From: JAKALD01 sp963817785
Lineage (GTDB): Bacteria > Pseudomonadota > Gammaproteobacteria > Burkholderiales > SG8-39
Direction of reading: 5' to 3'
DNA length: 64,000 nt
NCBI GenBank assembly: GCA_963817785.1
Contig: CAWFPL010000007.1
Coordinates: forward strand, 343,647 to 407,646
Numbering within the stretch: the first letter of the stretch is position 1; each line of letters starts with the position of its first letter. The translations under genes were made by a program, and so were the position numbers. This document shows positions 47,253-55,779 of the stretch, piece after piece. A model generated the notes under the pieces. The model saw only the letters and a list, made by a program, of their open reading frames with translations. It searched no databases and was not told where the DNA came from.

Positions 47253-48083
47253 CTATTTTCGGTTTGGGCGGCGAACCACGCTCGTCCCATTCTCGTTGTA
47301 GCGCACCGGAAACGCATCAGGGTCATAGCGCGCGTCTAGCATCGAGGCCTCGGGCAATATCAGCGTCAGCACCTCACTCCCCATGGCCACGGAATGTTCG
47401 CGCACCTCGTATTCGCCGCCGTCGGCGTTCGTAAACCATGCGTCGGCTCCAGACTTTCGAAGCCCCGTTTCCTGCTTGCCGGAGATGAGCAGGTCGTACG
47501 CAAAGCTATCTTCGTCGAGTTCTTGCTTGAGATACCACCTGCGAGGGACGTCCGGCGTCCGTAAAAACCACCGCAGCCCACTGTCGTCGTAGCTGGTCAG
47601 GATGGCCGGCACGGTATTAACGTCGATAAGTCGAATCGCAGCACTCAAGAGTCCGCAGTCAAAATCTGCTGCGAGGAGAGCGAGGTCGTTTAGCGAAGGC
47701 GTCTTGATTTCCTTAATGCGCGGCTTAAACAGATGACCAGGCATTAGCAAGTGGGCCGCATAGTGATCCGCTTCGCGCTCCTTGGTTCGGTCTGCTGCAG
47801 CCAAGTTGACGGACACATCGTCGACGCGGCATCGGAAAGACTGTCCCCGATGATGATGCCAGTGGCCGAGCTCGTGGCCGATGGAAAACCGCTGACGCGT
47901 CGGGCGGATGCCCTTCTGGATGGTCGCGATCGCGCGACCCCCTATGCCAACGAGGGTCGCTTCGCACCCTTGCAGGCGCTCGTAGCGCACTTCCACGCCA
48001 GCCTCGAAGGCGATCGCTTCGACATCGATCTCCTTGGGTGCAGTGATGCCGAGCTCGGCGATGCATTCCTCGGCCGGGTGCAT
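47253..48083 (-). CDS. ImmA/IrrE-type zinc metallopeptidase
   Basis: 276 residues. The zinc motif HELGHWHHH near residue 71 is followed by a downstream acid in READHYAAHLLMP, the ImmA/IrrE (gluzincin) pattern. The C-terminal half is a beta-rich domain as in ICEBs1 ImmA-like proteins. These peptidases typically cleave a cognate repressor or anti-factor to release a response. Here the partners are the sigma-factor-like protein and the small protein upstream, with which it forms a three-gene operon. Confidence 0.9.
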   Translation of the reverse strand: MHPAEECIAELGITAPKEIDVEAIAFEAGVEVRYERLQGCEATLVGIGGRAIATIQKGIRPTRQRFSIGHELGHWHHHRGQSFRCRVDDVSVNLAAADRTKEREADHYAAHLLMPGHLFKPRIKEIKTPSLNDLALLAADFDCGLLSAAIRLIDVNTVPAILTSYDDSGLRWFLRTPDVPRRWYLKQELDEDSFAYDLLISGKQETGLRKSGADAWFTNADGGEYEVREHSVAMGSEVLTLILPEASMLDARYDPDAFPVRYNENGTSVVRRPNRK

Positions 48084-48086
48084 GGG

Positions 48087-48488
48087 CTACTGAGGCTCGT
48101 CCGTGGGGGAGATTCCGAGCTCTCTCAACTGCCGATAGATGCGAAGCACATCGTCGTCGGACATTTCCTTGAGGTCCCTCGCCGCTAGAGTGAATCGCGG
48201 ATTGTTAACCGCTTCCGCGATGACGCGCCGAGCCTCGCCGACGTCGATAGGCTCCTCGACAGCCGGGACCATTGTACGGCGATCCAATGCCCGCCGGGCG
48301 GCCTGCAATCGGCGCTTTCCAGCCTCCTGCCGCGCGGCCTGCACAATTTCGGCAAACCGCGCGCGCTCGGGGGCTCCCGTCTGCGGAGCGCCAAGGATAT
48401 CTTCCTCCGGCTGTTGCTGCAGGCTCTCGAGATAACCATCGATGAACGCCTGAAGTTGTTGTACGGCGTTCCCCTTGCTGTCGCTCAT
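48087..48488 (-). CDS. Unknown protein between sigma factor and ImmA peptidase
   Basis: 133 residues starting at MSDSKGNAVQQLQ; the ATG overlaps the sigma stop (ATGA). It is charged and helical, with no membrane segment. Landmarks are QPEEDILGAPQTGAPERARF, RRALDRRTMV and a C-terminal MSDDDVLRIYRQLRELG. Placed between a sigma factor and a peptidase that could cleave it, it might be an anti-sigma or adaptor protein. That is inference; no family is recognised. Confidence 0.7.
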   Translation of the reverse strand: MSDSKGNAVQQLQAFIDGYLESLQQQPEEDILGAPQTGAPERARFAEIVQAARQEAGKRRLQAARRALDRRTMVPAVEEPIDVGEARRVIAEAVNNPRFTLAARDLKEMSDDDVLRIYRQLRELGISPTDEPQ

Positions 48489-49093
48489 TTTTGCCTCCAA
48501 GGTCTCGCCAACTCCTTGCACTTTCGGTGCATCCGCTTTCGGATCGTGTCGAGCTCAGACTCGGTCACGCGCAGCGATTCGCGAAGCTCATCGCCCCTCA
48601 GACCCTTGGCGAGCTCCTCGATCAGCACCGAAACGTCTACGTCGTCCTGAAATAGAGCTTCGATCTTGCCTAAGGCCTGCCGGGCGGCGGCCAAGCGCTC
48701 GGGGTCGCGCAGCTCGACTGCTTCGGGCCCGCGCTCCTCTTCCTCCTCGGCGTCTTCCGGGTCGGAAAAAACGTCGATGCGTGACCGTCGGCTCGCCTTC
48801 GCAGCCGCGTTTGCGATGCTGCTCATCGCCTTCCATAAGAATGGCACGATGGCCAGGCCGCGGGGGCACCTGCGCTGGAGGGCAAAGGCGCGCACCAAGG
48901 CCTCCTGCAAGAGGTCCTCCGGAGATTCGAACCCATTGATGTAACAGAACAATTCCGCCCCGCGCTGGAGGATGGCTTCCTCCTTCGCGGTGAGGGCAGC
49001 GATAGCCGCCTCAACCTCAGCACGCGACAGAGCATCTACAGCGTCCGGCGCATCCAATTCCTGCAAGGTCGCCTCCTCTGAGACATGCTCCAT
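48485..49093 (-). CDS. Sigma-70/ECF-like sigma factor
   Basis: 202 residues from MEHVSEEATLQELD. Region 2 appears as ESPEDLLQEALVRAFALQRR followed by FLWKAMSSIANAAAKASRR, the ECF pattern. An acidic linker follows, then a region 4 HTH (LAKGLRGDELRESLRV, then TESELDTIRKRMHRK). It should direct RNA polymerase to an unknown set of promoters. It heads an operon with the unknown protein and the ImmA/IrrE peptidase. Its promoter region diverges from the E2-like gene. Confidence 0.82.
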   Translation of the reverse strand: MEHVSEEATLQELDAPDAVDALSRAEVEAAIAALTAKEEAILQRGAELFCYINGFESPEDLLQEALVRAFALQRRCPRGLAIVPFLWKAMSSIANAAAKASRRSRIDVFSDPEDAEEEEERGPEAVELRDPERLAAARQALGKIEALFQDDVDVSVLIEELAKGLRGDELRESLRVTESELDTIRKRMHRKCKELARPWRQK

Positions 49094-49253
49094 CGGCGCA
49101 GTTTGCGGACACGCCGAAAAAAATTCTTTGCATGTCCGGAGATGCCGAGCATGGAGCCTTTCTATATGTAGGCGGCGGCGGCGGCCGGCTCGGGGATCTA
49201 CAGCGGGCTGGAGCAATCGCGGGCTACGGAGCGGAAATGTAAGGGCATAACCG

Positions 49254-50171
49254 ATGGACGCACAAGCCGAGCAATTGCTTCTGGAGATTGGCATACAGCT
49301 CGACGCCGGGATATTTCCGAAAGTCAAAAACGGGGGATTCGTGATGCCCGGCGAGCCCTCCCGACCTCTACCTAATCGGGGCAAGGAGAAGTCAGATGGA
49401 GAAGGACAAGAGCGAGAAGGACCGCGGGAAACAGGAGAATCCCGGCCATGGCGAGGAGATCCCAGGCCGCGGCCAGGGCAACTCGGGCGACCACGGCCGT
49501 CCGGACCACTCTGGGCGGCCGGTAAAGCCGCACCGGTCGTCAGCGCGCTGGATCAGTACGAGCAGGAAGTAAGTGCGCTGCAAGCGATTTACCCAGACGC
49601 GCGGTCTTGGAGAACGCAACGGGGGGTATGGCTTGCCGTTAGAGCAAGGCTGCTCCCCGGGCTACGCGAGCACGCGCTCTTCCTCATGGGCGTGCCCGCC
49701 GTCACCGGCGTGGTCCGAAGCTGGGCGTTCTGGGTAGATCCTATCTTTCTTCCCGTTTGGATTGGTCCCCGTCACACAAACTTCGGCGACGGCTCCATCT
49801 GCGCCTTCGAGCCGGCCGATGGCACATGGAGCTTCGGGGATTCGCTCATCGAGCTCGTGGACATGTACGCGGTCTGGGCTTTGAGGCATCTGCACCTGCG
49901 GCATACCGGGCGGTGGCCGGGCCCCCAGGCCGTACATCGTCCCTACGAACGGCTCCTCGAAATAGGATCCGACGAGCGGTGTGGTTGCCCGACACCCCGG
50001 GGAACATACTCACGATGCTGCCGCAGTCGTGACCTCGGCCGCGACCGCATCGCTGACGCGGTGGACTTCCTGATCTTTTCGCGCTGGCAGCTCCGTCGTC
50101 CGCTGCCGGTCGTGGAGCAATTTGTCTCCACCGGCTTTCGAAACATCGAAATGCTCGAAAGACTCATCTGA
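49254..50171 (+). CDS. E2 ubiquitin-conjugating-like protein with SEC-C-like cysteine cluster
   Basis: The E2-like part begins near 49536 (ALDQYEQEVSALQAIYPD). It contains ARLLPGLREHALFLMGVPAV, then HTNFGDGSICAFEPADGTW, the H-x-N...G-x-I-C pattern of E2 folds with a candidate catalytic Cys, then SLIELVDMYAVWALRHLHL. A SEC-C-like cluster CGCPTPRGTYSRCC follows. The start is unclear: the frame is open from ATG 49254, but the stretch before 49530 has poor codon use there. A better-placed start in another frame lies at 49396, so a frameshift may join them. No E1 or Ub-like gene is adjacent. Confidence 0.5.
   Translation: MDAQAEQLLLEIGIQLDAGIFPKVKNGGFVMPGEPSRPLPNRGKEKSDGEGQEREGPRETGESRPWRGDPRPRPGQLGRPRPSGPLWAAGKAAPVVSALDQYEQEVSALQAIYPDARSWRTQRGVWLAVRARLLPGLREHALFLMGVPAVTGVVRSWAFWVDPIFLPVWIGPRHTNFGDGSICAFEPADGTWSFGDSLIELVDMYAVWALRHLHLRHTGRWPGPQAVHRPYERLLEIGSDERCGCPTPRGTYSRCCRSRDLGRDRIADAVDFLIFSRWQLRRPLPVVEQFVSTGFRNIEMLERLI
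49396..49572 (+). CDS. Small hydrophilic Gly/His/Asp-rich protein or N-terminus of the E2-like protein
   Basis: 58 residues from an ATG with AAGGAG at ideal distance (49383-49388). It is fully hydrophilic: MEKDKSEKDRGKQENPGHG, then repeats of GxG and DH/DHG. Third-position GC is high in this frame up to about 49530 and shifts to the E2 frame afterwards. It may therefore be the true N-terminus of the E2-like protein after a -1 frame change, or a separate small protein. No ubiquitin-like fold is visible. Confidence 0.4.
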   Translation: MEKDKSEKDRGKQENPGHGEEIPGRGQGNSGDHGRPDHSGRPVKPHRSSARWISTSRK

Positions 50172-50450
50172 CGCCGGCATCGCAGTGGCGTAAGGGACCG
50201 CTTGCGGTTGCGTACTCAGTCGCGGCTAATCCAGCGTTGACGGCCGCGGAAGCGCACCCTCTTAACGATGTCGTCGGCGTCCCCCAAAAACCAGCTCCAG
50301 ATGATGTGCGTGTTGCGGCCTTTCGCCTCGCGCGCGTTAGTATCCATAATTCGCATTATCGACGCTGAGCTCTCCGGCCGCACGACCGCTTGGGGTCGCA
50401 TTCCGACCGCTGTACGCTCGCCTTGAGAGCTGGACGCAGGAGATCGAGTA

Positions 50451-51341
50451 GTGGGTAGCATTTTCGTCGTCGGAGCGGGCCTTTCCAAGACATGTGGGAT
50501 AGCGACGGATTTGGAGATGCTCGATCAACTCAATCCGTTGCTACGGCGTACGCCGTCAAAGGAAGATATCGCGTTCCGAGTCGCGCCGGAGAGGTGGAAA
50601 ACGACGATCGAATCTCTGCGTGAGCAACTGTTCCATTATCGCGCAGGAGTCGGGTTCGAGTTGTTTATGTCAACGCTCTGGGCGGCGAAGTATTCGGCTT
50701 ACTATCTAGAGCTCGACAGGAATATCTTTCGCGAAGAGGAGCGGGAGCTCCAGCGCGCTCTCAAGAGATACCTAAAGGACTGCGTGCGCCGAATTGATTG
50801 GGGTGAGTCGGGCGGGAGGACGATTCTAGAGCTTGTGCGGTCGATTAACTGGAATACAGACTTCGTAATAACGTTCAATTATGACCAACTGCTCGAGGCC
50901 GCTGCGGCTCGGTCGGGTCTTCGAACGGAAAATCGCATCCTCCATCTCCACGGCGCAATGAACGAGCGGACGCTGGCTTGGCCGATCTATGCGAAGTTCG
51001 CCTATCGAACGACGAAGACTGCATTGGGTAAGCGCTGGAAGCGAGCTTTCCAGATACTTCGCGGACAGAGGGAAATCGATCGAGTGGATCGCCTTATCTT
51101 TATCGGCTATTCCATGCCGTCGTCAGATCTCGAAGCGTTGACCCTGTTTCTCTACACTGATTGGTACAACAGTCGCGACACGCACAACTATTCGGTAATG
51201 GTGGTAAACCCGAGCGACGTGCAGAACAACTATGCGTTTCTCCGAAAGGTCCCGGAGTACCGGCAACAGACTCTTGCCGATTGGTTGAGGAGTTCAAAGA
51301 CACCTCCTGCGGGGCAACCGAATTTAGATCAAGCTACGTAA
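50451..51341 (+). CDS. SIR2-like domain protein, probable NADase-type defence effector
   Basis: 296 residues from GTG with AGGAGA upstream. SIR2 landmarks are FVVGAGLSKTCGI at the N-terminus, DFVITFNYDQLLE near residue 142, ILHLHGAMNE near 163 with the catalytic His, and LIFIGYSMPSSDLEALTLF near 225. This is the bacterial SIR2-like class linked to NAD depletion in phage defence, rather than a deacetylase with zinc cysteines. It follows the E2-like gene on the same strand after a 279-base gap that shows no clear gene. Function is inferred. Confidence 0.85.
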   Translation: MGSIFVVGAGLSKTCGIATDLEMLDQLNPLLRRTPSKEDIAFRVAPERWKTTIESLREQLFHYRAGVGFELFMSTLWAAKYSAYYLELDRNIFREEERELQRALKRYLKDCVRRIDWGESGGRTILELVRSINWNTDFVITFNYDQLLEAAAARSGLRTENRILHLHGAMNERTLAWPIYAKFAYRTTKTALGKRWKRAFQILRGQREIDRVDRLIFIGYSMPSSDLEALTLFLYTDWYNSRDTHNYSVMVVNPSDVQNNYAFLRKVPEYRQQTLADWLRSSKTPPAGQPNLDQAT

Positions 51342-51508
51342 CGAAAGCGCTAGTAGTCAGTACTACCGGTCGGGGATGGCCGCTTCGGGTCTGGTGCCGT
51401 CCGTCGCCGCTGACGAACGCGGCCATTCACCCAGCGTAGCAAGTCAACGTCTGCAACCTGCGCGACACCAGTCATTCAACTGAGCCAACGCCACTGGCAG
51501 CAACGGCC

Positions 51509-53119
51509 GGATTCTGTTGAAAAACCTCGCCGGTGATCGAATCTTTGGTCCCATGAAGTGTCCGATCTTCCAGTGCATTGAGGGAGCACTTCAAGATGAT
51601 GGGACAGCAATCGGGCGGGCAAGAGCGACTGTTCTATTCGTTCAATCTTGAAGATCACGTTCCGGCGAAGCACCTGCTGCGCGGCATCGACCGATGCCTC
51701 GATCTGAGCGGGCTGCGCGAACACCTGGCCAAGTATTACAGCCACACGGGTCGGCCCTCGGTCGATCCGGAACTGATGGTGCGGATGCTGATCATCGGCT
51801 ACAGCTACGGCATTCGTTCGGAGCGCCGCCTGTGCGAGGAGGTGCATCTGAACCTCGCGTATCGCTGGTTCTGTCGTCTTGGTCTGGAGGATGCCGTACC
51901 GGAGCATTCCACCTTCTCCAAGAACCGGCATGGGCGATTTCGCGAGAGCGGCGCGTTTCGCTGGGTGTTTGAGGAGGTGGTGCGTTGCTGCATGGCGGCG
52001 GGCCTGGTCAAGGCAGAGGGCTTTGCGGTGGACGCGAGTCTGATTGCTGCCAACGCAAGCCATCAGCACAGCGTTGCGCCCGGTGAGCATTGCGATTGGA
52101 ACAATCCCCAGATCGACACGCGCGCGATGCGCGAGTATCTGGCGGCCCTGGATGATGAGGAGCTTGCCGCGGCAGCGTCGCGCAAGCTATCGCTCAGCGA
52201 CCCGCACGCGCGCTGGACGGCGGCGACCGGAGGCATCGCCTTCTTCGCCTACTCGACCAACTATCTGATCGACGTGGCTCATGGGGTGATCCTCGACGTG
52301 CAAGCGACGCCTGCTCACCGTACGGCGGAAGTCGAATCCACCAAGACCATGATCGAGCGGGTCGAAGAGCACTTCGATCTCAAACCGCAGCGGCTCATCG
52401 CGGACATGGCCTATGGCTCGGCGCCGATGTTGGGCTGGATGGTCGAACAGAAGGCGATCGAGCCGCATGTGCCGGTGTGGGACAAGACCGAGCGCAAGGA
52501 TGGCACCCTAGAGCGCGACGCCTTTCAATGGGACGAAGAAGCCGACGAATACCGCTGCCCGCAGGGCTACGCCTTGCGCCGCCAATGGCGTCCCTTCAAG
52601 AACTCGCGCACGCACATCACCCAAGGCGAAACCGTCATCTATCGCTCAAGTAAGCGCAGTTGCACCGTCTGTCCGATGAAACCCCGGTGCTGCCCGAATA
52701 CGCCCTTTCGCAAGATTGCCCGCAGCACCCACGAGTCGGCGCGTGACGTTGCTCGACGCATCGCCACCACGGCGGCGTATCAACGATCGCGCTGCGAGCG
52801 CAAGAAGGTCGAGATGCTCTTCGCGCACCTTAAGTCCATCCTCAAGCTCGATCGCCTACGGCTTCGCGGACTCAGTGGCGCCACGGATGAATTCACCCTT
52901 GCCGCCACCGCCCAGAATTTGCGGCGTCTGGCCAAGCTCGTCTCACCGGCACCACCGCTTCACGGGATAGGTGCGCCCGCATGAGGTGAAACCCTCCGAA
53001 TTAGCCGACAAGCAAGGCTTCAAAGCCCAGTGCCGGGCACCAAAGCCCATCACCTCGCGTCATTACTGCCAATATCCAAGCGCCAGTTCAGCCGCAACGT
53101 CGAGTTCTTCAACAGAATC
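51509..53119 (+). mobile_element. IS1182-type insertion sequence
   Basis: 1611 bases. Terminal inverted repeats are gattctgttgaaaaacctcg at the left and the complement of gattctgttgaagaactcg at the right. A 4-base direct repeat GCCG flanks both ends (51505-51508 and 53120-53123). It lies 167 bases after the SIR2 gene and directly before the second IS630 copy. Confidence 0.85.
51596..52984 (+). CDS. IS1182-family transposase
   Basis: 462 residues from ATG 51596; a TTG at 51578 is an alternative. The N-terminal region FYSFNLEDHVPAKHLLRGID and RPSVDPELMVRMLIIGYSYG is typical of IS1182/IS5-group transposases. The DDE core shows EGFAVDASLIAANAS, LIADMAYGSAPMLGW and the C-terminal VEMLFAHLKSILKLDRLRLRG with the Glu region. 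The frame is intact, so the element may be active. Confidence 0.92.
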   Translation: MMGQQSGGQERLFYSFNLEDHVPAKHLLRGIDRCLDLSGLREHLAKYYSHTGRPSVDPELMVRMLIIGYSYGIRSERRLCEEVHLNLAYRWFCRLGLEDAVPEHSTFSKNRHGRFRESGAFRWVFEEVVRCCMAAGLVKAEGFAVDASLIAANASHQHSVAPGEHCDWNNPQIDTRAMREYLAALDDEELAAAASRKLSLSDPHARWTAATGGIAFFAYSTNYLIDVAHGVILDVQATPAHRTAEVESTKTMIERVEEHFDLKPQRLIADMAYGSAPMLGWMVEQKAIEPHVPVWDKTERKDGTLERDAFQWDEEADEYRCPQGYALRRQWRPFKNSRTHITQGETVIYRSSKRSCTVCPMKPRCCPNTPFRKIARSTHESARDVARRIATTAAYQRSRCERKKVEMLFAHLKSILKLDRLRLRGLSGATDEFTLAATAQNLRRLAKLVSPAPPLHGIGAPA

Positions 53120-53148
53120 GCCGAGGAGCGGCTGCTCGCGACGTCTTA

Positions 53149-54251
53149 TTGAGTATTTCCTAACCTCGTGACAACCGAATTGTTCCTCATGCGTTACTCG
53201 GGTGTTGGCATAACATCGGAGTTTGCGCATGAAGACGAAGAACAAAATCGATGCCGGGGCGAAGCGCCGGGTGCGGGCGGCGCGGCTGCTTCAGGCCGGT
53301 CACGCTCCCGCGCGGGTGGCTGCTATGGTGGGCGCGCCGCGCCAGACGGTATACCGCTGGAAGGGCGTGCTGGAGTCCGAGGGAATCGATGCGCTTCGGA
53401 GCGTGAGCAAGGGCGGGCGTCCCGCCCGACTCGGTGCCGAGGAACTGTCCAAGCTGCAAGTAGCTTTGCTCGAAGGCCCGACGGCGCACGGCTTTGGCAC
53501 GTCGCTCTGGACGATCAAGCGGGTGCGCGTGTTTATCGAGCGGCGCTTCGGCGTTCACTACAGCGAGGTTCATGTCTGGCGGTTGCTCGGGCAGTTGGGC
53601 TTCTCCAGCCAGAAGCCCGATCGGCGTGCGCTGGAGCGCGATGATGTGGCCATCGAGCATTGGAAGCGGCACACCTGGCCTGGGCTTAAAAAAAAGCCCG
53701 CCGCGAGGACCGGCTAATCGTCTTCATCGACGAATCGGGCCTGTCGCAGCGCCCCACGCGGGTGCGCACCTGGGCGGTGAGAGGCGAGACTCCGGTGCTC
53801 CAGTTCTGCTTCAACTGGGACCACGTCTCGGTGATCGCCGGAATGCACTATCGCGGCGTGTGCTTTCGGCTTCACGAAGGCTCGGTCAAGAAAGAGCAGG
53901 TCCTCGAGTTCCTCAAGGCGCTCAAAGCCCACTATCGCCGCCGGCTTCTCATCTTGTGGGATGGAGGCAGACCTCACCGCAGTCGCTTGGTGCGCGACTA
54001 CGTGGACTCGACCGACGGCGACATCCAGCTCGAGTTCCTGCCCGGCTACGCCCCGGAACTCAACCCCGTGGAGTACCTCTGGGCTTGGCTCAAGCGCCAT
54101 GCGCTGGCGAACTTCTGCCCCGAGACGTTGAGCGAACTCCAGCACACCGCTCGCGGCAAGCTGAAATCCGCCCAACGGCGCTCCGCCATCATCGCCTCCT
54201 GCTGGGAACAGGCTCAACTGTTCTAATGTCATGCGGTTAGGTAATACTCAA
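53149..54251 (+). mobile_element. IS630-family insertion sequence, copy 2
   Basis: 1103 bases, same ends and orientation as copy 1 (44432-45534), flanked by TA on both sides. The two copies differ by only a few visible bases, so duplication is recent. It inserted 29 bases beyond the right end of the IS1182-type element. Confidence 0.93.
53229..54226 (+). CDS. IS630 transposase, two frames joined by -1 frameshift (copy 2)
   Basis: Same organisation as copy 1: HTH frame 53229-53717 and DDE frame to 54226, meeting at the A8 run near 53690. One HTH residue differs (HAPARVAAM against HAPAQVAAM). The catalytic VFIDESGLS, WDGGRPHRS and ELNPVEYLW motifs are intact. Confidence 0.9.
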
Positions 54252-54306
54252 TAGCAGAGACCGGCACAGAGTGGACCCAGACGTTCAGGCAAAAAATCGC
54301 CCCGCC

Positions 54307-54326
54307 GGTGACTATTCACCGGCACT
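54307..54326 (-). terminator. Hairpin after the secreted-protein gene
   Basis: gccggtga and its complement around ctat form an 8-bp stem 26 bases past the stop of the leftward gene at 54352. It could end that transcript; a T run is lacking, so the terminator call is tentative. Confidence 0.45.
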
Positions 54327-54351
54327 GCTCGATGCTCGGGCGAGTGCTCGG

Positions 54352-54894
54352 TCAACGCCCGATCGGGCACACCGCGTCCCAGCACGCATGCATCGAATCG
54401 TGCGAGCCGGGCTCGGGGCCGCTGCACAGGGCAAAGGGGTTGGCCGTGCAGCTGTTGTAGTAGCCGCCGGCCGCCGCGCCGGCCGCGTTTGCGGCTGCTG
54501 CGGCGCCAGAGCCGCCGTGGTCGGCAACGGGTCTCGGCAGGTCGCCTATCGTACCGCCTACCACGTAGTAGGCGGGGTTGTACTCCTTCACCATGTTGAC
54601 GATATGCTGCGCGTCGTTGTTCCAGCACTGGCGTTTGCCGAGCGCGATGGTGTGGGAGTCAACGTCGCTGACTTGGATTGTCACGATGCCGTCTGGGGGC
54701 CGCTCCGAGTCGGGCGGGCAGACCCACTGGTACTCGAGGATCTTCTGTGCGTCCCCAGGCATAGATTGGATCTCTTTGGCGTAGCCGGTGTTGGTACCCC
54801 GATCGCCGAGATCCACGATCATGCCGTCGGCAAAGGCCGGGGCGACGATGAATGTCGCGAGGAGAATCCAAAGCGGTTTCGGGGGGCGTTTCAC
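54352..54894 (-). CDS. Secreted protein of unknown function
   Basis: 180 residues with a clear signal peptide (LWILLATFIVAPAFADG). The mature part has five to six cysteines, including WVCPPDSERP, QCWNNDAQH, SCTANPFALCSGP and ACWDAVC, probably disulfide-bonded in the periplasm, and an Ala-rich linker. No family is recognised. It is transcribed away from the palindrome at 55029. The IS630 copy ends 100 bases downstream. Confidence 0.7.
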   Translation of the reverse strand: MKRPPKPLWILLATFIVAPAFADGMIVDLGDRGTNTGYAKEIQSMPGDAQKILEYQWVCPPDSERPPDGIVTIQVSDVDSHTIALGKRQCWNNDAQHIVNMVKEYNPAYYVVGGTIGDLPRPVADHGGSGAAAAANAAGAAAGGYYNSCTANPFALCSGPEPGSHDSMHACWDAVCPIGR

Positions 54895-55028
54895 GGTGCG
54901 CTCCTGGCATCGTACGGCCGTACGACGTTAGCGCCCCGTGCAGTGTGCGGCTGCCGGAATGCGGGGTGGTGTATGGGCGGTATTCACAAACACAGGCACG
55001 GCGAGACAAATCGAACGCCGCGACGGGT

Positions 55029-55058
55029 ACCGGACATTATGTCCGGTGCCGTGGATAA
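55029..55058. promoter_or_regulatory. Palindrome plus DnaA-box-like motif, copy 2
   Basis: accggacattatgtccggt is followed by GCCGTGGATAA, matching copy 1 at 24650-24680 in sequence and layout (one base differs in the DnaA-like part). It lies between the leftward secreted-protein gene and the rightward series of small genes, a suitable place to control both. Confidence 0.75.
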
Positions 55059-55258
55059 CTGTCTCGACGCCGTGTCAATGCAAGTGGTTAAACGAAGACG
55101 CGTAGGTCGTCGCTGCGTGTTCATCTGACACTGGGATCAGTCCACGGCCCAGATTGGGCGCGCCTACGCGCCGGTTGATCGCGAAAGCGCATGCAGATCG
55201 TGCCTGTTTCCCGGCCAGAGCGCGCGCGCACCGGGGTTAGCATCGCGACGAGATTTCC

Positions 55259-55690
55259 CCCAAGCCGGTCTCGAACCGGTAGCGACGAGGCGCCTTCGTG
55301 GGAGGGCGCAGACGGGCCTTCGGGCCTGTGGTGAAAACCCGGCTCGCAAAAACGAGCCGGTCCCCCTGGTCGTGCACCAGGTGAAGGTCTGCCACCGAGG
55401 TGGCGGATGATCCGTAACGCGCGCCCCGCACAGCGCGCATCGGGTAGGCGCACGGCGCCTTCCGAGCGGGCCGGTTCGTGCCTGCTCAAAGTAAAAACCG
55501 TCCGAAGTCAGTCCGGTGTGGCGAGCGCTCGTGTAGAGCGCGCGCCCCGCGAGGCATTCGGCCGGCGTGAGCCTGCGTGAATGGAACCGACAGGAACCCG
55601 GGCCCCCGGAAGGGGCGCCGGGTTCCGCTAGCCATGCCGCAAGGCATGCCACGCGCTCTCCGACAACGGAGGGAGGCCCAGTGGGAGTCT
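55259..55690 (+). ncRNA. Highly structured region, possible noncoding RNA or single-strand promoter
   Basis: A chain of hairpins without protein-coding character: ccggctcg/cgagccgg (55339-55360), cctggt/accagg (55365-55381), gccac/gtggc (55391-55404), a long stem ggaacccgg...ccgggttcc (55593-55626), catgcc-gcaa-ggcatg (55633-55648) and ctccg-acaa-cggag (55658-55671). Several loops are GNRA-like. It ends just before a 22-codon open frame. It could be a structured RNA, or DNA that folds when single-stranded during transfer. No known RNA family is recognised. Confidence 0.4.
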
Positions 55691-55710
55691 CCCGAATAGA
55701 TTGGGCGACT

Positions 55711-55779
55711 ATGAGCCAAGAGTACCGCGTCGCTGCGGTGATCTATCGGCTCCTCCTTCAGTGGAAGCCTGACGAATAG
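55711..55779 (+). CDS. 22-residue peptide after the structured region
   Basis: MSQEYRVAAVIYRLLLQWKP and two more residues, from an ATG 40 bases after the last hairpin. It is too short for statistical support. It is listed because the following small genes have the same hairpin-then-gene layout. The gap to the next gene (55780-56162) holds a repeated leader element. Confidence 0.3.
   Translation: MSQEYRVAAVIYRLLLQWKPDE

Noticed and set aside
50216..50488. Reverse-strand small gene between the E2-like and SIR2 genes
   Set aside because: It overlaps the SIR2 start and ribosome site; a 46-residue version starting MRIMDTNAREAK has no supporting evidence.
45535..53148. Composite transposon formed by the two IS630 copies
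   Set aside because: Each copy has its own TA duplication and copy 1 interrupts a gene that can be rebuilt across it, so the copies inserted independently.
54271..55128. Rightward open frame across the secreted-protein gene
   Set aside because: Shadow of the leftward gene with signal peptide; it also runs through the palindrome.
55259..55690. Group II intron or other known ribozyme
   Set aside because: No domain V-like hairpin with AGC catalytic triad, no 5' GUGYG-type boundary and no intron-encoded protein.
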